Below, one piece after another: positions 15,864 through 25,239 of a stretch of 26,102 nucleotides of DNA (position 1 is the stretch's first letter; each line of letters begins with the position of its first letter). The DNA is from an uncultured Clostridium sp. (lineage in GTDB: Bacteria; Bacillota; Clostridia; TANB77; CAG-508). The position numbers and the translations under genes were made by a program. The notes under the pieces are model-generated. The model was not told the origin of the DNA. It searched no databases and worked only from the letters and a program-made list of their open reading frames with translations. The DNA is taken from contig CABVAF010000012.1 of the NCBI GenBank assembly GCA_902496295.1, positions 1-26,102 of the forward strand. The letters are read 5' to 3'.

Positions 15864-16730
15864 TTAGAATTCTACTGTATACTTGCATTCGAAAGTATCG
15901 TTTGGCTTTAGTAAAATAATATCTTGTTTTTGAGTAAATACCCCTGTACTATTTACAGTATCTGCTGTAGATAACCATGGTTCAATACAAATAAATGGTG
16001 CTCCCGGTTTTGACCATATTGCTAAGTATGTAAACTCATCAAATGTCATTGTTAAAATTGGCTTATTCATGTGTTTATTTTTTAAGCTTATTTTTTTATT
16101 TGTAATTCCTTTCATTATAATTGCATCATTATCAAATGTATGTGAGTCTATATTAATTATTCTTTTATTTACTAAAATATTTTTTGCATATTCGGTTCCT
16201 ACTAGCCCATCTACTAAATATAGAAAATGTATTTTTTCTTCATCTTCTTGAAATTCTAAATAGTAGTTTCCTTTTTTTAATTCATTAATATCAATTTTAA
16301 AAGCTGGATGTCCTCCAATGCCAAATGGCATAGCAATTCTTCCTGTATTAATTACTCTATACATTGTTGTAAGTTTCGACCCGTCTAGTCTATATGTATT
16401 ATATAATTCAAAGTCATATGGATACCTTGAAAGCGTTGTTGGATTACTTTTTAAAACATACGAATGAAAATTGTCTAATTTTGTTATGGGTTCAAATTCC
16501 ATATCTCTTGCAAAACCATGTTGACGTAGCTCATATGTTCTTCCGCCTATTAACGTTTGATTTTTCTTTAGTTTTCCCACTATAGGAAATAATACTGGGG
16601 AATGCCTTTTCCAATATACTTTACCATTTTCATCTAATACATGTGCCCCTTGATGTATTTTTTCTTCTCCGTTTACTTTAAAACTTACTAATTCTCCACC
16701 TAGTCTTGATGTTAGCATTTGTGTATACAT
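15864..16730 (-). CDS. Aldose 1-epimerase (galactose mutarotase-like) family protein
   Basis: Members of this beta-sandwich family interconvert alpha and beta anomers of aldoses or aldose phosphates. Visible active-site candidates are a histidine in ELRQHGFARD (about residue 71), a histidine in GIGGHPAF (about 141) and the glutamate in CIEPW (about 260), the expected His/His/Glu set. The ATG at 16730 has GGAGG about 7 nt upstream; a TTG two codons earlier overlaps the spacer and is rejected. The 288-residue length fits the LacX-like branch rather than longer GalM. It has its own promoter and a small membrane-protein gene downstream. Specificity is not determined; galE in the window makes galactose or glucose derivatives plausible. 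Confidence 0.88.
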   Translation of the reverse strand: MYTQMLTSRLGGELVSFKVNGEEKIHQGAHVLDENGKVYWKRHSPVLFPIVGKLKKNQTLIGGRTYELRQHGFARDMEFEPITKLDNFHSYVLKSNPTTLSRYPYDFELYNTYRLDGSKLTTMYRVINTGRIAMPFGIGGHPAFKIDINELKKGNYYLEFQEDEEKIHFLYLVDGLVGTEYAKNILVNKRIINIDSHTFDNDAIIMKGITNKKISLKNKHMNKPILTMTFDEFTYLAIWSKPGAPFICIEPWLSTADTVNSTGVFTQKQDIILLKPNDTFECKYTVEF

Positions 16731-16762
16731 TGGCAATCCTCCTTCCCAAAAAATCTACATAT

Positions 16763-16791
16763 ATAATACTTATTTTTTATGTAAATGTCAA
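16763..16791 (-). promoter_or_regulatory. Promoter of the aldose-epimerase gene
   Basis: Perfect -35 TTGACA (16786-16791), 17-bp spacer, -10 TATTAT (16763-16768), between recG and the epimerase gene. Confidence 0.75.
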
Positions 16792-16804
16792 GCATTTGTA
16801 TTTT

Positions 16805-18850
16805 TTACATTTCTACTCTTTTAGTAAATTTTTCTTTAATTAACTTCTTCAATTCTTTGTTTTTCTCTAATTCTAGCTTTGGATCTTCTGACTCTATTTT
16901 AATTGCCACACTTTGCACTAACTTTAACATTTCTATATCTCTAAATAAATTTGCTATTTTAAATTCTGGAAGTCCATGTTGTCTTGTTCCAAAAAACTCT
17001 CCTGTTCCTCTTAATTCTAAGTCTTTTTCTGCTATAACAAATCCATCATTTGTTTCTTGCATAATTTTCATTCTCTCTTTTGCAACTAGTGTGGAGCCAC
17101 GATATTTTAATATACAATAGGATTGATATTCTCCTCTCCCTACTCTTCCTCTTAATTGGTGAAGTTGTGCTAATCCAAAATGTTCTGCATTTTCTACAAC
17201 CATTATATTTGAATTTGGAACATTTACTCCAACTTCAATTACTGTTGTAGATACTAAAATGTTAATCTTTCCTTCTTTAAATTCTTGCATAATTTCGTCT
17301 TTTTCTTTTTGTTTCATTTTTCCATGCAATAGTTCTACTCTATAATCCTTAAAGATTTCATTTTTATACTTTTCACATATTTTAGTAACAGACTTCATAT
17401 TTAATTCTTCGTTTTCTTCTACTAGTGGGCATACAACATATGCTTGCCTACCTTCTTCTAAATTTTTTCGTATAAAATTATTCACTCTATCTTCTAATTT
17501 ATAAGTTACTGCATATGTTTCTATTTTTTTTCTATTTGGTGGGAGTTCATCTATAATTGATATGTCCAAGTCACCATATAAAATTAATGCTAATGTTCTA
17601 GGTATAGGTGTTGCAGTCATAACTAATACATCCGGATTTTTTCCCTTCGCAATAATATTTTCTCTCTGTCTTACTCCAAATCTATGTTGCTCATCTGTTA
17701 CAACAAATCCTAAATTTTTAAACTCAACGTCTTCTACTAACAACGAATGTGTCCCAACTAATATATCTATTTCTCCGTTTTTTAGTTTTTGCAGAATTTC
17801 TTCTCTTAGTTTTTTCCTTGTTCCACCTAGCAACAGCTCGCACTTTATTCCATATGGCTCTAGCACCTTTTTAAATTCTTCTATGTGTTGACTTGCAAGA
17901 ATTGCAGTTGGTGCCATAATTGCTGCTTGATATCCACATTTAGCTGCCTTATATGCTGCAATTATAGATACAATTGTTTTACCAGATCCTACATCTCCTT
18001 GAAGTAATCTATTCATTGGCTTTTTGCTTTCCATGTCATTATCTATTTCTTCTAAGACTCTAAGCTGCGCTTTTGTAAGTTTAAATGGAAGGTTGTTAAT
18101 TACATCTGACATTTTTGCATCTTTACTATAAGAAATTCCTTCTTCTCCTATCGTTTGGTTTTTAAGCTGCATAAGTGCTAATTGCATTGTAAGTAATTCT
18201 TCAAAAACTAACCTGTTTCTAGCTCTATTACATTTTGTAAAATCCGTTGGAAAATGTATTTGATTTAATGCTGTATTTATATCTTCTAAATTATAGTCTT
18301 TTATTATATAATCTGGTAAAGTTTCTATTAATTTATTATTTACTATATTTAGAGCATTTTCTATTGCTTGTCTTATTGTATATTCAGATAAATTATATGT
18401 TAGTGGATATATTGGTACAATTTTTCCAGTATTTTTGTTTTCGCCTATTCTATCAAAAACTGGATTTGAGATATCTATTTTTCCAAAAGAGTTACTTACT
18501 TTTCCATAGAATTTATACTTTTCGCCTATTTTAAATGCACTTTTTAAATAAAGTTGGTTAAACCATGTTATTGTAGCAACTCCTGTTTCATCTCCTACTG
18601 TTAGTTTTAGAATAGACATATTTTTTCTTACTACTGCAACTGTAATATTAGTCATAGCAGTTGCTTCTATTACTGCTTCTTCTCCATTTATTAAATCTAT
18701 TATTTTCTTTGTTTTTGTCCTGTCTTCATAATCTCTAGGAAAATATGTAATTAAATCATATAAAGTATATATTCCAATACTGTTAAGTACTTTTACTCTT
18801 TTAGGTCCTATTCCTTTTACATATTGCACATTTTGTTTTAAATCAAGCAT
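16805..18850 (-). CDS. recG: ATP-dependent DNA helicase RecG
   Basis: RecG is a monomeric superfamily 2 helicase that reverses stalled replication forks and branch-migrates Holliday junctions. The 681-residue protein has the N-terminal helix-hairpin-helix-like start (VKGIGPKRVK) and the OB-fold wedge domain (about residues 55-150). Helicase motifs follow: GDVGSGKT (285-292), TDEQHRFG (385-392), MTATPIPRT, and the motif VI stretch QLRGRVGRGEYQSYC. The C-terminal RecG block EKDLELRGTGEFFGTRQHGL is intact. AAGGAG precedes the ATG. A terminator isolates it from the upstream DUF1653 gene, and an extended -10 promoter lies just ahead. Confidence 0.97.
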   Translation of the reverse strand: MLDLKQNVQYVKGIGPKRVKVLNSIGIYTLYDLITYFPRDYEDRTKTKKIIDLINGEEAVIEATAMTNITVAVVRKNMSILKLTVGDETGVATITWFNQLYLKSAFKIGEKYKFYGKVSNSFGKIDISNPVFDRIGENKNTGKIVPIYPLTYNLSEYTIRQAIENALNIVNNKLIETLPDYIIKDYNLEDINTALNQIHFPTDFTKCNRARNRLVFEELLTMQLALMQLKNQTIGEEGISYSKDAKMSDVINNLPFKLTKAQLRVLEEIDNDMESKKPMNRLLQGDVGSGKTIVSIIAAYKAAKCGYQAAIMAPTAILASQHIEEFKKVLEPYGIKCELLLGGTRKKLREEILQKLKNGEIDILVGTHSLLVEDVEFKNLGFVVTDEQHRFGVRQRENIIAKGKNPDVLVMTATPIPRTLALILYGDLDISIIDELPPNRKKIETYAVTYKLEDRVNNFIRKNLEEGRQAYVVCPLVEENEELNMKSVTKICEKYKNEIFKDYRVELLHGKMKQKEKDEIMQEFKEGKINILVSTTVIEVGVNVPNSNIMVVENAEHFGLAQLHQLRGRVGRGEYQSYCILKYRGSTLVAKERMKIMQETNDGFVIAEKDLELRGTGEFFGTRQHGLPEFKIANLFRDIEMLKLVQSVAIKIESEDPKLELEKNKELKKLIKEKFTKRVEM

Positions 18851-18880
18851 AGTTTAAGCTCCTTCTTTTAAACTAATGTT

Positions 18881-18910
18881 ATTATAACATATACATTTCT
18901 AAAATTAAAT
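18881..18910 (-). promoter_or_regulatory. Probable recG promoter with extended -10
   Basis: TGTTATAAT (TATAAT at 18881-18886) forms an extended -10. The -35 position 17 bp upstream is only a weak TTTAAT, next to the preceding terminator's U-tract. Confidence 0.5.
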
Positions 18911-18912
18911 AT

Positions 18913-18963
18913 AAAAAGGAACAAGTTAACTCTCAAATTTGATTGTTAACTTGTCCCTTTTTT
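18913..18963 (-). terminator. Strong intrinsic terminator after the DUF1653 gene
   Basis: The 13-bp arms 18918-18930 and 18945-18957 pair fully as minus-strand RNA (one G-U), followed by TTTTTATATTT. On the plus strand one pair is lost, but a T6 run also follows, so bidirectional use is possible. Confidence 0.85.
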
Positions 18964-19013
18964 GGTACATGCTTGTTTATACTGCTTTACCGAATTGGTA
19001 TTTTACCAGCTTA

Positions 19014-19271
19014 TTACTCTTCCCCAGTAATTTCCTCAAAACGGTATTTTTGCTTTGCGTCTGGATACTTTTCGTGGTCAACTTCTGATAAAAACATGCT
19101 AAGTGGTCTTGCATAGATTCCATCTTTGTGATTTGTTTTCCCTGCATTATCCATGCAACAGTATACAACCAACTCCTCTCCTGTTTCGCTGTGTTTGGCC
19201 ACCGTGATGACCATAGCACGTGAACCCTTAAAGTGCCTATACATTGTATATGGCTTTGGGATTTCTCTCAT
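19014..19271 (-). CDS. DUF1653-family protein
   Basis: The 85-residue sequence matches the DUF1653 pattern: YRHFKG near the start, a central AKHSETGEELVVY, then IYARPLSMFLSEVDHEKYPD. The family is small, cytoplasmic and of unknown function. Its recurring aromatic and His positions suggest ligand binding. A strong GGAGGTGATG site precedes the ATG and sits in the loop of a short TACATC/GATGTA pairing, which could modulate translation. By hand count the gene is about 41% G+C, well above its neighbours, suggesting recent acquisition. It lies ~80 nt after the FxLYD-like gene and just before a terminator. Confidence 0.85.
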   Translation of the reverse strand: MREIPKPYTMYRHFKGSRAMVITVAKHSETGEELVVYCCMDNAGKTNHKDGIYARPLSMFLSEVDHEKYPDAKQKYRFEEITGEE

Positions 19272-19349
19272 AACTACATCACCTCCGATTAAGATGTAAT
19301 TATGCTATCATATTTTAATTTTCATTGCAATAATTTTGCTAAATTTATT

Positions 19350-19841
19350 CTATTGTTCAGCTTCTATTCTAAAATCCTTTACATTAGTAACATTTGCAGA
19401 TATCATTGAGTTTATTTGTGCTGTTTCTCCTGGTTCTATTCTTTCTATTGCTGGGTGTAACTCTGTTACAGTATTTCCATTTTCATCTAATAATACTATT
19501 TTTACAATCTCTGGTTCGTGTGTTGTTGCACCATTATTTTTTACATCTGCTAGAAATGTACTTTTTCCGTCTTTTTCTGTAAATTGAATGTTGCTTATTT
19601 CTAAGTTATTATATGTTTTTGTTTGAGCAAATGTATCACTTGTATTTATCTTTGTTCCATCATCTAGTTCTGTTGTATATTGTTCATTATTATTAACATT
19701 TTGTTCTACTTGTTGTTGAGTTGCAGTATTTCCATTTTCGTCATTTCCTTTATTAACATTTGTGATTACCACAAAAAATACTATTGCAATTATTACAACT
19801 GCCACTAATAAAATTATCCATCTTTTTTCATTACTATTCAT
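19350..19841 (-). CDS. Membrane-anchored FxLYD-like (Ig-fold) protein
   Basis: The 163-residue product has a charged start, one membrane helix (about residues 8-27) and an Asn/Gln/Glu-rich linker (about 30-70). A C-terminal beta-rich domain follows, with LEISNIQF, TFLADVKNNG, IVLLDENGN and IEPGETAQINSMI, a layout typical of FxLYD/DUF4352-like extracellular Ig-type domains. It is probably exposed on the outer face of the membrane. GGAGG precedes the ATG. It starts ~50 nt after galE without a terminator between, so co-transcription is likely. The function is unknown; domain naming is from pattern recognition. Confidence 0.75.
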   Translation of the reverse strand: MNSNEKRWIILLVAVVIIAIVFFVVITNVNKGNDENGNTATQQQVEQNVNNNEQYTTELDDGTKINTSDTFAQTKTYNNLEISNIQFTEKDGKSTFLADVKNNGATTHEPEIVKIVLLDENGNTVTELHPAIERIEPGETAQINSMISANVTNVKDFRIEAEQ

Positions 19842-19894
19842 TTTTTAAATCCTCCTTAATTTTACTTTTGTTATTTTAAACATTTTTTTGTTTT

Positions 19895-20905
19895 TTATCC
19901 ATTTTTTCTGCTAACTTCTATATAATGCCATGAATCTCTGCACATATCTTCTAAGTTTTTTTCAGCTTTCCAGCCAAGCTCTTTTTCTGCCTTTGTAGAA
20001 TCTGCATAAAAAGCAGGTAGGTCTCCTTCTCTTCTTTCTGTAATTTTATATGGAACATTTTGTCCTGTAGCTTTCATAAATGTATTTACTACATCTAAAA
20101 CACTATAGCCTATTCCTGTTCCTAAGTTATAAATATACACACCATTTGCTTCATTAAGTTTGTCCAATGCTTTAATATGTCCTTTAGCTAAGTCTACTAC
20201 ATGCAAATAGTCTCTTATGCATGTGCCATCTGGTGTATTATAGTCCCCTCCAAATACAGATAATTCTTTTAATTGTCCGCATGCAACTCTTACCACATAA
20301 GGCATTAAGTTGTTTGGTATTCCTTGAGGTTCTTCTCCTAATAGTCCACTTTCATGTGAACCTATTGGATTAAAATATCTTAATAAGGCAATGCTCCATT
20401 CGCTGTCTGCTTTATATATGTCTTTTAATATTTGCTCTATAAATATTTTTGTTGAACCATATGGGCTACTTGCTGTACCAACTGGCATAGTTTCTTTATA
20501 TGGAATTGGATTTTCTGGTCCATATACAGTTGCAGAAGAACTAAATACAAATTTTTTAACATTGTATTTTCTCATTGTATCAAACAATACTAATGCTCCT
20601 GAAACATTATTTATATAATACTCTATAGGTTTTTTGGTAGATTCCCCCACTGCTTTAAAACCTGCAAAGTTCATTACAGAATCTATATTATTTTCTTCAA
20701 ATACTTTTTCTAGCTTTTCTTTATCTGCATAGTCCATTTCATAAAACTTAAAGTCTTTTCCTGTAATCTTCTTAATGTTTTCTAAAACTTCAGGTTTGCT
20801 GTTTGAGAAGTCATCTATTATAACAATGTCTTTACCTGCATTTAATAGTTCAACGGCTGTATGGCTACCAATATATCCTGCTCCACCTGTTACTAAAACT
20901 GACAT
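19895..20905 (-). CDS. galE: UDP-glucose 4-epimerase
   Basis: GalE interconverts UDP-glucose and UDP-galactose with tightly bound NAD. The 336-residue short-chain dehydrogenase-type protein has GGAGYIG at residues 7-13, the acidic end of beta-2 (IIDDFSN), the substrate block SSSATVYG (122-129) and the catalytic Y149-x3-K153 (YGSTK). ALLRYFNPIGSHESG and CIRDYLHVVDLA follow, both characteristic of bacterial GalE. AGGAG precedes the ATG and a consensus promoter lies upstream. It sits directly after a membrane glycosylation operon and likely supplies UDP-galactose for surface glycans. A UDP-GlcNAc-active variant cannot be excluded. Confidence 0.96.
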   Translation of the reverse strand: MSVLVTGGAGYIGSHTAVELLNAGKDIVIIDDFSNSKPEVLENIKKITGKDFKFYEMDYADKEKLEKVFEENNIDSVMNFAGFKAVGESTKKPIEYYINNVSGALVLFDTMRKYNVKKFVFSSSATVYGPENPIPYKETMPVGTASSPYGSTKIFIEQILKDIYKADSEWSIALLRYFNPIGSHESGLLGEEPQGIPNNLMPYVVRVACGQLKELSVFGGDYNTPDGTCIRDYLHVVDLAKGHIKALDKLNEANGVYIYNLGTGIGYSVLDVVNTFMKATGQNVPYKITERREGDLPAFYADSTKAEKELGWKAEKNLEDMCRDSWHYIEVSRKNG

Positions 20906-20932
20906 TAGTTATTCTCCTTTCATTTTTTTGAT

Positions 20933-20961
20933 ATTATATCAATATTGAAATATATTGTAAA
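20933..20961 (-). promoter_or_regulatory. Promoter of galE
   Basis: -35 TTTACA (20956-20961), 17-bp spacer, perfect -10 TATAAT (20933-20938), about 28 bp upstream of the ATG. Confidence 0.75.
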
Positions 20962-20997
20962 GATTTTTTATATTTTTATTTTTAATTTATCATATAG

Positions 20998-22533
20998 TTA
21001 GTAAACTGAAACATTTACGAAGAGTGTATTTCCAATACATTTATACTGCTTACCACTAAGGCTAAATTCTTGTATTTCTAAACTACTTTCCTGGGCTTGA
21101 GTTAATTTTCTTCCCTCATAATATTGTAAAGTACCTTTTACTCCCCATTCACACCTAGTTGCTATATATGTTGGTACACACGAATTTTTAGAATCTTCTA
21201 ATTTATGATTATTTTCACTTTTCTTTATTATACAAATTTTATTTACTATTATATTGTTTTCTTTTTCGTATTGTTCTATTACAGTTTCCATTTGGCTTGC
21301 TTCTTCTTTTTCAAATTCATTTGTTCTTTTATGTTGAATAGTAATAGAAAAATATGTGTACATATTTATTAAAGTATAAGATATTATAAGAAAAGAGAAA
21401 ATAATTTCAAATACATTTGTTTTTTCAAACATTTTACTTTTACAATACATAAGTATAAATAGAACTCCTATAAGTGCACCTATTGTAAACCTAATTCTTG
21501 CACTATTAAATCCAGATAAAGACATAGCTGATGAAATAAATGCACATGCTATTGATAAAATAATTAGCAATATTAGTTGTAGCAAATTTTCTATAGGCTT
21601 TTCTGAATATATTATAAATAATATTGTGGCAGTTACACTTACTACTGTTAATAATGTTATAAATGTTCCTTCATTTAACATTCCTGCTGTATTTACAATT
21701 ACCCTTATAAAATTATTAAATATATATTTTATATTATTAATAATACTGCTTATTCCCTGTGTTCTGTCTCCAGTCATTCCTGTACTTAAGCATATAAGTT
21801 TTATTATAGCAAGATTTAATATGGCTACTAGTAGTGTAATTAGTCCAGCTTCTATGAAATCTAAAATTATGTTTTTTATTTTCTTTTCACTATTTTTGTT
21901 TTCTAAAAATGAGAATAATAGTGTCATTACAATTAATGTCCCAATATTACCTTGGTATGATACAACTGCCAATATTGCCCATAAAAATGCTTTTAAATCA
22001 TGCTTTTTCACAATGTTTTTAGCAGAGAAAATACATGCTAAAATACTTAATGCCATAACTGCGCATTCTGCAAAATAAAGATTTTCTAAATACATAAAAT
22101 TAAATATTGTGCAGTATGAAATAAGTAGCACCACAATTTCTACCCATTTATTCTTTGCAGGTTTATAGCTTAAAACTATATTCTTTAACACCATAACAGA
22201 AATACAAGAAATAATTATTGCTAAAATTAGTAAAATTGGTATCCATATTTCTATAGGCATATTAAATACATTTGCTATAAATACCAGCATACCCATTATA
22301 ATTCTTCCATCTTTTAAAGAATTATTCATCATATATTCTTCATAGCCAATATTTATTATGTTGTATGTATCTGTTGCATAGTGCATTGGAAGAAATCCTA
22401 TTAAAGTAATACATGCTATTACAAAAATAATTATAAAAGTAATAATATCTTTTTTATAAATTACAAGCTTTTTACCTTTTTCTTGCTTTTTGTCTTTATT
22501 AATATTCTCTTTCTTTTTTAACAAATTTTCCAC
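20998..22533 (-). CDS. GtrII-like multi-pass membrane glycosyltransferase
   Basis: The 511-residue protein has a lysine-rich N-terminus, about ten to eleven hydrophobic helices and an extracytoplasmic C-terminal tail with two cysteines (SCVPTYIATRCEW). The early loop HYATDTYNIINIGYEE and DGRIIMGML, and later FMYLENLYFAECAVMALS and SYQGNIGTL, resemble the glucosyltransferase GtrII family. That family transfers a sugar from polyprenyl phosphate to a surface polymer outside the membrane. The start is a GTG with AAGGTG upstream. It begins 20 nt after the GT39-like gene, in the same operon. Family assignment rests on topology and short motifs, so function is moderately certain. Confidence 0.7.
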   Translation of the reverse strand: MENLLKKKENINKDKKQEKGKKLVIYKKDIITFIIIFVIACITLIGFLPMHYATDTYNIINIGYEEYMMNNSLKDGRIIMGMLVFIANVFNMPIEIWIPILLILAIIISCISVMVLKNIVLSYKPAKNKWVEIVVLLISYCTIFNFMYLENLYFAECAVMALSILACIFSAKNIVKKHDLKAFLWAILAVVSYQGNIGTLIVMTLLFSFLENKNSEKKIKNIILDFIEAGLITLLVAILNLAIIKLICLSTGMTGDRTQGISSIINNIKYIFNNFIRVIVNTAGMLNEGTFITLLTVVSVTATILFIIYSEKPIENLLQLILLIILSIACAFISSAMSLSGFNSARIRFTIGALIGVLFILMYCKSKMFEKTNVFEIIFSFLIISYTLINMYTYFSITIQHKRTNEFEKEEASQMETVIEQYEKENNIIVNKICIIKKSENNHKLEDSKNSCVPTYIATRCEWGVKGTLQYYEGRKLTQAQESSLEIQEFSLSGKQYKCIGNTLFVNVSVY

Positions 22534-22553
22534 AAAATCACCTTATTTATATA

Positions 22554-24131
22554 TTACTCATATACATCAAAATACAATATTGAATATTTGTAGTCCATAT
22601 TTTGTTTTATATATTTCCTTACTTTATTTGGATTTTGCCAGTTTAAAGAAACTCCATCTGACTTTATAACTACTATTTTGTTATTATCTTTTTCTAGCTT
22701 TTCTATTTGTCCTTCTTCTCCTTTAGATCCTATATTGCCTATTAAAAACATATCATAATCTTTATAATATATATCTAATGGAATTTGGTATAATGCCGCC
22801 TCTGCATCTAATATATATACTGGCTTATCTTGGCTTGTTATAAACGAGTCCATTGCCTGAATTTTTTGATAAGTGTAATCCGTTATTACTATATTTGAAA
22901 AGTGTTTTACATCGTTTGTACAATTTTTCAAATATTCTTTTATGGTAGGAATAGATTTATAACCATACCACGCAGTTATGCCTATTACCATAAATATTAA
23001 AAAATACTCTAACCATATGTTTATAAACTTTTCCGTGTTCTCTATATTTTCTTTTTGCTTATTTTCATTTTTATTATCTTCACTATTTTTTTCTATTTTT
23101 TGGCTTTCTACTTTGCTTTTTAATATGCATATTCTTTTAATTACTTTATTTAAAATAAGGTCTGTTAAATAAAATAAAATTAATCCACTTGGCAATATTC
23201 CTATTAAAAAATGCACTTCATCTGCAATTGGATATACTGCTGAAAATGCTGCTATAGAAAGACTTGAAACTATTAAAAGTTTTCTATTTTCCCTTAATGC
23301 AGAGTATATAAATGTTATTGCTAGTAAGACTGGTGTTAACACGCATAATACTTTTATATGTAATTTTTCATTATCTAACAATTTTAAGTATGGAATTTTA
23401 TTTGTAAATGTTTTTATTCCAGCTATGCAGTAATCCCAGAAGTCAGTTATTGCTCCATTTGTTGCTAAGTATATAAAAATTATTGCAATTGGAATTAATA
23501 TTCCAAGTATTTTAAATAAAGTTCCTTTTATGTATTCTATAAATTCTTTTTTATTTCTTATTAAAAATATGTTATATCCAAGAAGTGCAATTGCTACAAT
23601 TACTCCTGTACTTTGTTTTAGCATAATACACATTCCTGCTAAAACTCCAACAAGTAAGTCTTTTTTCCAATTTGTGATATTTAAAGCTCGTTTTATCTCT
23701 ATGTAAATAATAATTAATGTAACAAATAATACTGCAAAGTTATAGTCCATGCAAAAGTAATCTTTTAAAACATAAAACAATGCCATAACTGCAAAAAGGC
23801 TAATACCTTTATTAGCCTTAAGTAAATTTAATATTTTATAAAATGTAAATAAAACTCCAGCACATAGTAAACATGCCAAAATTCGCATTACTATTAATTC
23901 GTTTCCGAATATTGTAAGAAAAATAGCATTAACAATTGGTAGTAACGGAGTTTGTACCATGTTAAAATCTCTATATAGCACAAGCCCATTTGCCACATTA
24001 TTCGCAAAATTAAAATTCCATAGCTCGTCTAAATTTCCTATTGCTTTTGGAATAACTACAACAGCTACTGCTAATGCTATTATTAAAAAAATGCCTATAT
24101 TATATATTATTCTTTTGCTTTTTTCCTTCAT
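22554..24131 (-). CDS. ArnT/PMT-like (GT39/GT83-type) membrane glycosyltransferase
   Basis: The 525-residue protein has about ten membrane helices. Just after the first helix is an extracytoplasmic DELW (D35, E36) within a loop ending in LYRDFNMVQTPLLP, the acidic catalytic pair and loop expected of GT-C enzymes that use polyprenyl-phosphate sugars. The C-terminal ~125 residues are soluble, with a mixed alpha/beta character. GGAG precedes the ATG. The gene follows the GtrB-like gene by ~75 nt and precedes the GtrII-like gene, so it probably uses the lipid-linked sugar made by the former. Donor and acceptor are unknown. Confidence 0.75.
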   Translation of the reverse strand: MKEKSKRIIYNIGIFLIIALAVAVVVIPKAIGNLDELWNFNFANNVANGLVLYRDFNMVQTPLLPIVNAIFLTIFGNELIVMRILACLLCAGVLFTFYKILNLLKANKGISLFAVMALFYVLKDYFCMDYNFAVLFVTLIIIYIEIKRALNITNWKKDLLVGVLAGMCIMLKQSTGVIVAIALLGYNIFLIRNKKEFIEYIKGTLFKILGILIPIAIIFIYLATNGAITDFWDYCIAGIKTFTNKIPYLKLLDNEKLHIKVLCVLTPVLLAITFIYSALRENRKLLIVSSLSIAAFSAVYPIADEVHFLIGILPSGLILFYLTDLILNKVIKRICILKSKVESQKIEKNSEDNKNENKQKENIENTEKFINIWLEYFLIFMVIGITAWYGYKSIPTIKEYLKNCTNDVKHFSNIVITDYTYQKIQAMDSFITSQDKPVYILDAEAALYQIPLDIYYKDYDMFLIGNIGSKGEEGQIEKLEKDNNKIVVIKSDGVSLNWQNPNKVRKYIKQNMDYKYSILYFDVYE

Positions 24132-24206
24132 TTTTTCTCCACTTTATTTTAATAACCTAATGTTAAAATACTTTTTCAAGTAGATATTTTATTATGCAAA
24201 ACTTTA

Positions 24207-25139
24207 TTAGTCTATATTTATTTTTTTATCTATAATATATTGTGGTCTTTTCTTTGTGTCGTCATAAATTCTACCAATATATTCTGAAATAATCCATAAT
24301 GATAATAGTTGCACACCGCTAAGTAGTGTAACTGTTACAATAAGGGATGTCCAACCTGCTTGTGCACTATGTCCTGTAAAGTATGATATTAGAGAATATA
24401 TTAATATTATTAATGATATTAATATTGTTAGAATTCCAAGACCACCAACAATTTTAAGTGGTTTTGTAGAAAAACTTATAATTCCATCTGATGCAAGTTT
24501 AACCATTTTCTTAAATGGATATTTTGTTTTTCCTGCAAATCTTTCTTGCCTTTCATATTCAAATGCTTCTTGTTTAAAGCCAACCCAGCTAAATAAACCT
24601 CTTAAAAATTTATTATGTTCTGGCATTGAGTTTATAACATCTACCACTTTTCTATCTACTAATCTAAAGTCTCCTGTATCTCTTGGTATTTCTACATCTG
24701 ACAATGCATTCAATGTTTTATAAAACATTTTTGCAGTTAAAAGTTTAAATGCAGATTCTCCCTTTCTTGTTTTTCTTTTTCCATAAATTACTTCATAGCC
24801 TTCTTCCCAATGTTTTAGCATTTCTGGAATAAGTTCTGGTGGGTCTTGTAAGTCTGCATCTATTATAACTATTGCATCTCCTGTAACTTCTTTTAGTCCT
24901 GCTGTTACTGCTGCTTGGTGACCAAAGTTTCTTGAAAAAGATATAACTTTTACGTTATTGTCTTTTGCTGCAATTTCTTCAAGTATTGGTAATGTTTTGT
25001 CTTTACTACCATCATTTATAAAAATTATTTCATGTTCATAATTTTCTATATTTTCTAATACGCCTTTAACTCTTTTGTAACATTCATTTGCAACTTGTTC
25101 TTCGTAATACATTGGTATGACCATTGATATTTTTTTCAT
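24207..25139 (-). CDS. Polyprenyl-phosphate glycosyltransferase, GtrB/DPM1-like
   Basis: This family 2 enzyme loads a sugar from a nucleotide donor onto undecaprenyl phosphate at the cytoplasmic face. The 310-residue protein has the GT-A motifs NDGS (42-45) and DADLQDPPE (94-102), the RDTGDFRL acceptor-loop block, the FAGKTKYPFKK amphipathic segment and two C-terminal membrane helices (about 230-255 and 265-290). All match GtrB and related enzymes. GGGGAG precedes the ATG. It is the first gene of a three-gene membrane glycosylation operon with its own promoter. No GtrA-type flippase is present in the window. Glucose is the usual sugar in the family, but this is not proven here. Confidence 0.92.
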   Translation of the reverse strand: MKKISMVIPMYYEEQVANECYKRVKGVLENIENYEHEIIFINDGSKDKTLPILEEIAAKDNNVKVISFSRNFGHQAAVTAGLKEVTGDAIVIIDADLQDPPELIPEMLKHWEEGYEVIYGKRKTRKGESAFKLLTAKMFYKTLNALSDVEIPRDTGDFRLVDRKVVDVINSMPEHNKFLRGLFSWVGFKQEAFEYERQERFAGKTKYPFKKMVKLASDGIISFSTKPLKIVGGLGILTILISLIILIYSLISYFTGHSAQAGWTSLIVTVTLLSGVQLLSLWIISEYIGRIYDDTKKRPQYIIDKKINID

Positions 25140-25178
25140 TTTTATCTCCCCTAATTGCTATTTTTAAAATTCACACCT

Positions 25179-25207
25179 AGTATAACACAAAAAATGTATT
25201 TGTTCAA
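25179..25207 (-). promoter_or_regulatory. Promoter of the membrane glycosylation operon
   Basis: -35 TTGAAC (25202-25207), 17-bp spacer, -10 TATACT (25179-25184), about 40 bp upstream of the GtrB-like start codon. Confidence 0.7.
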
Positions 25208-25239
25208 TTTGTTGTAGTAATTTTTTGAAGTTTTAAGGC

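Noticed and set aside
18977..19219. Alternative minus-strand frame overlapping the DUF1653 gene
   Set aside because: The DUF1653 frame has the strong ribosome binding site and family motifs; the other frame is out of phase and unrecognisable.
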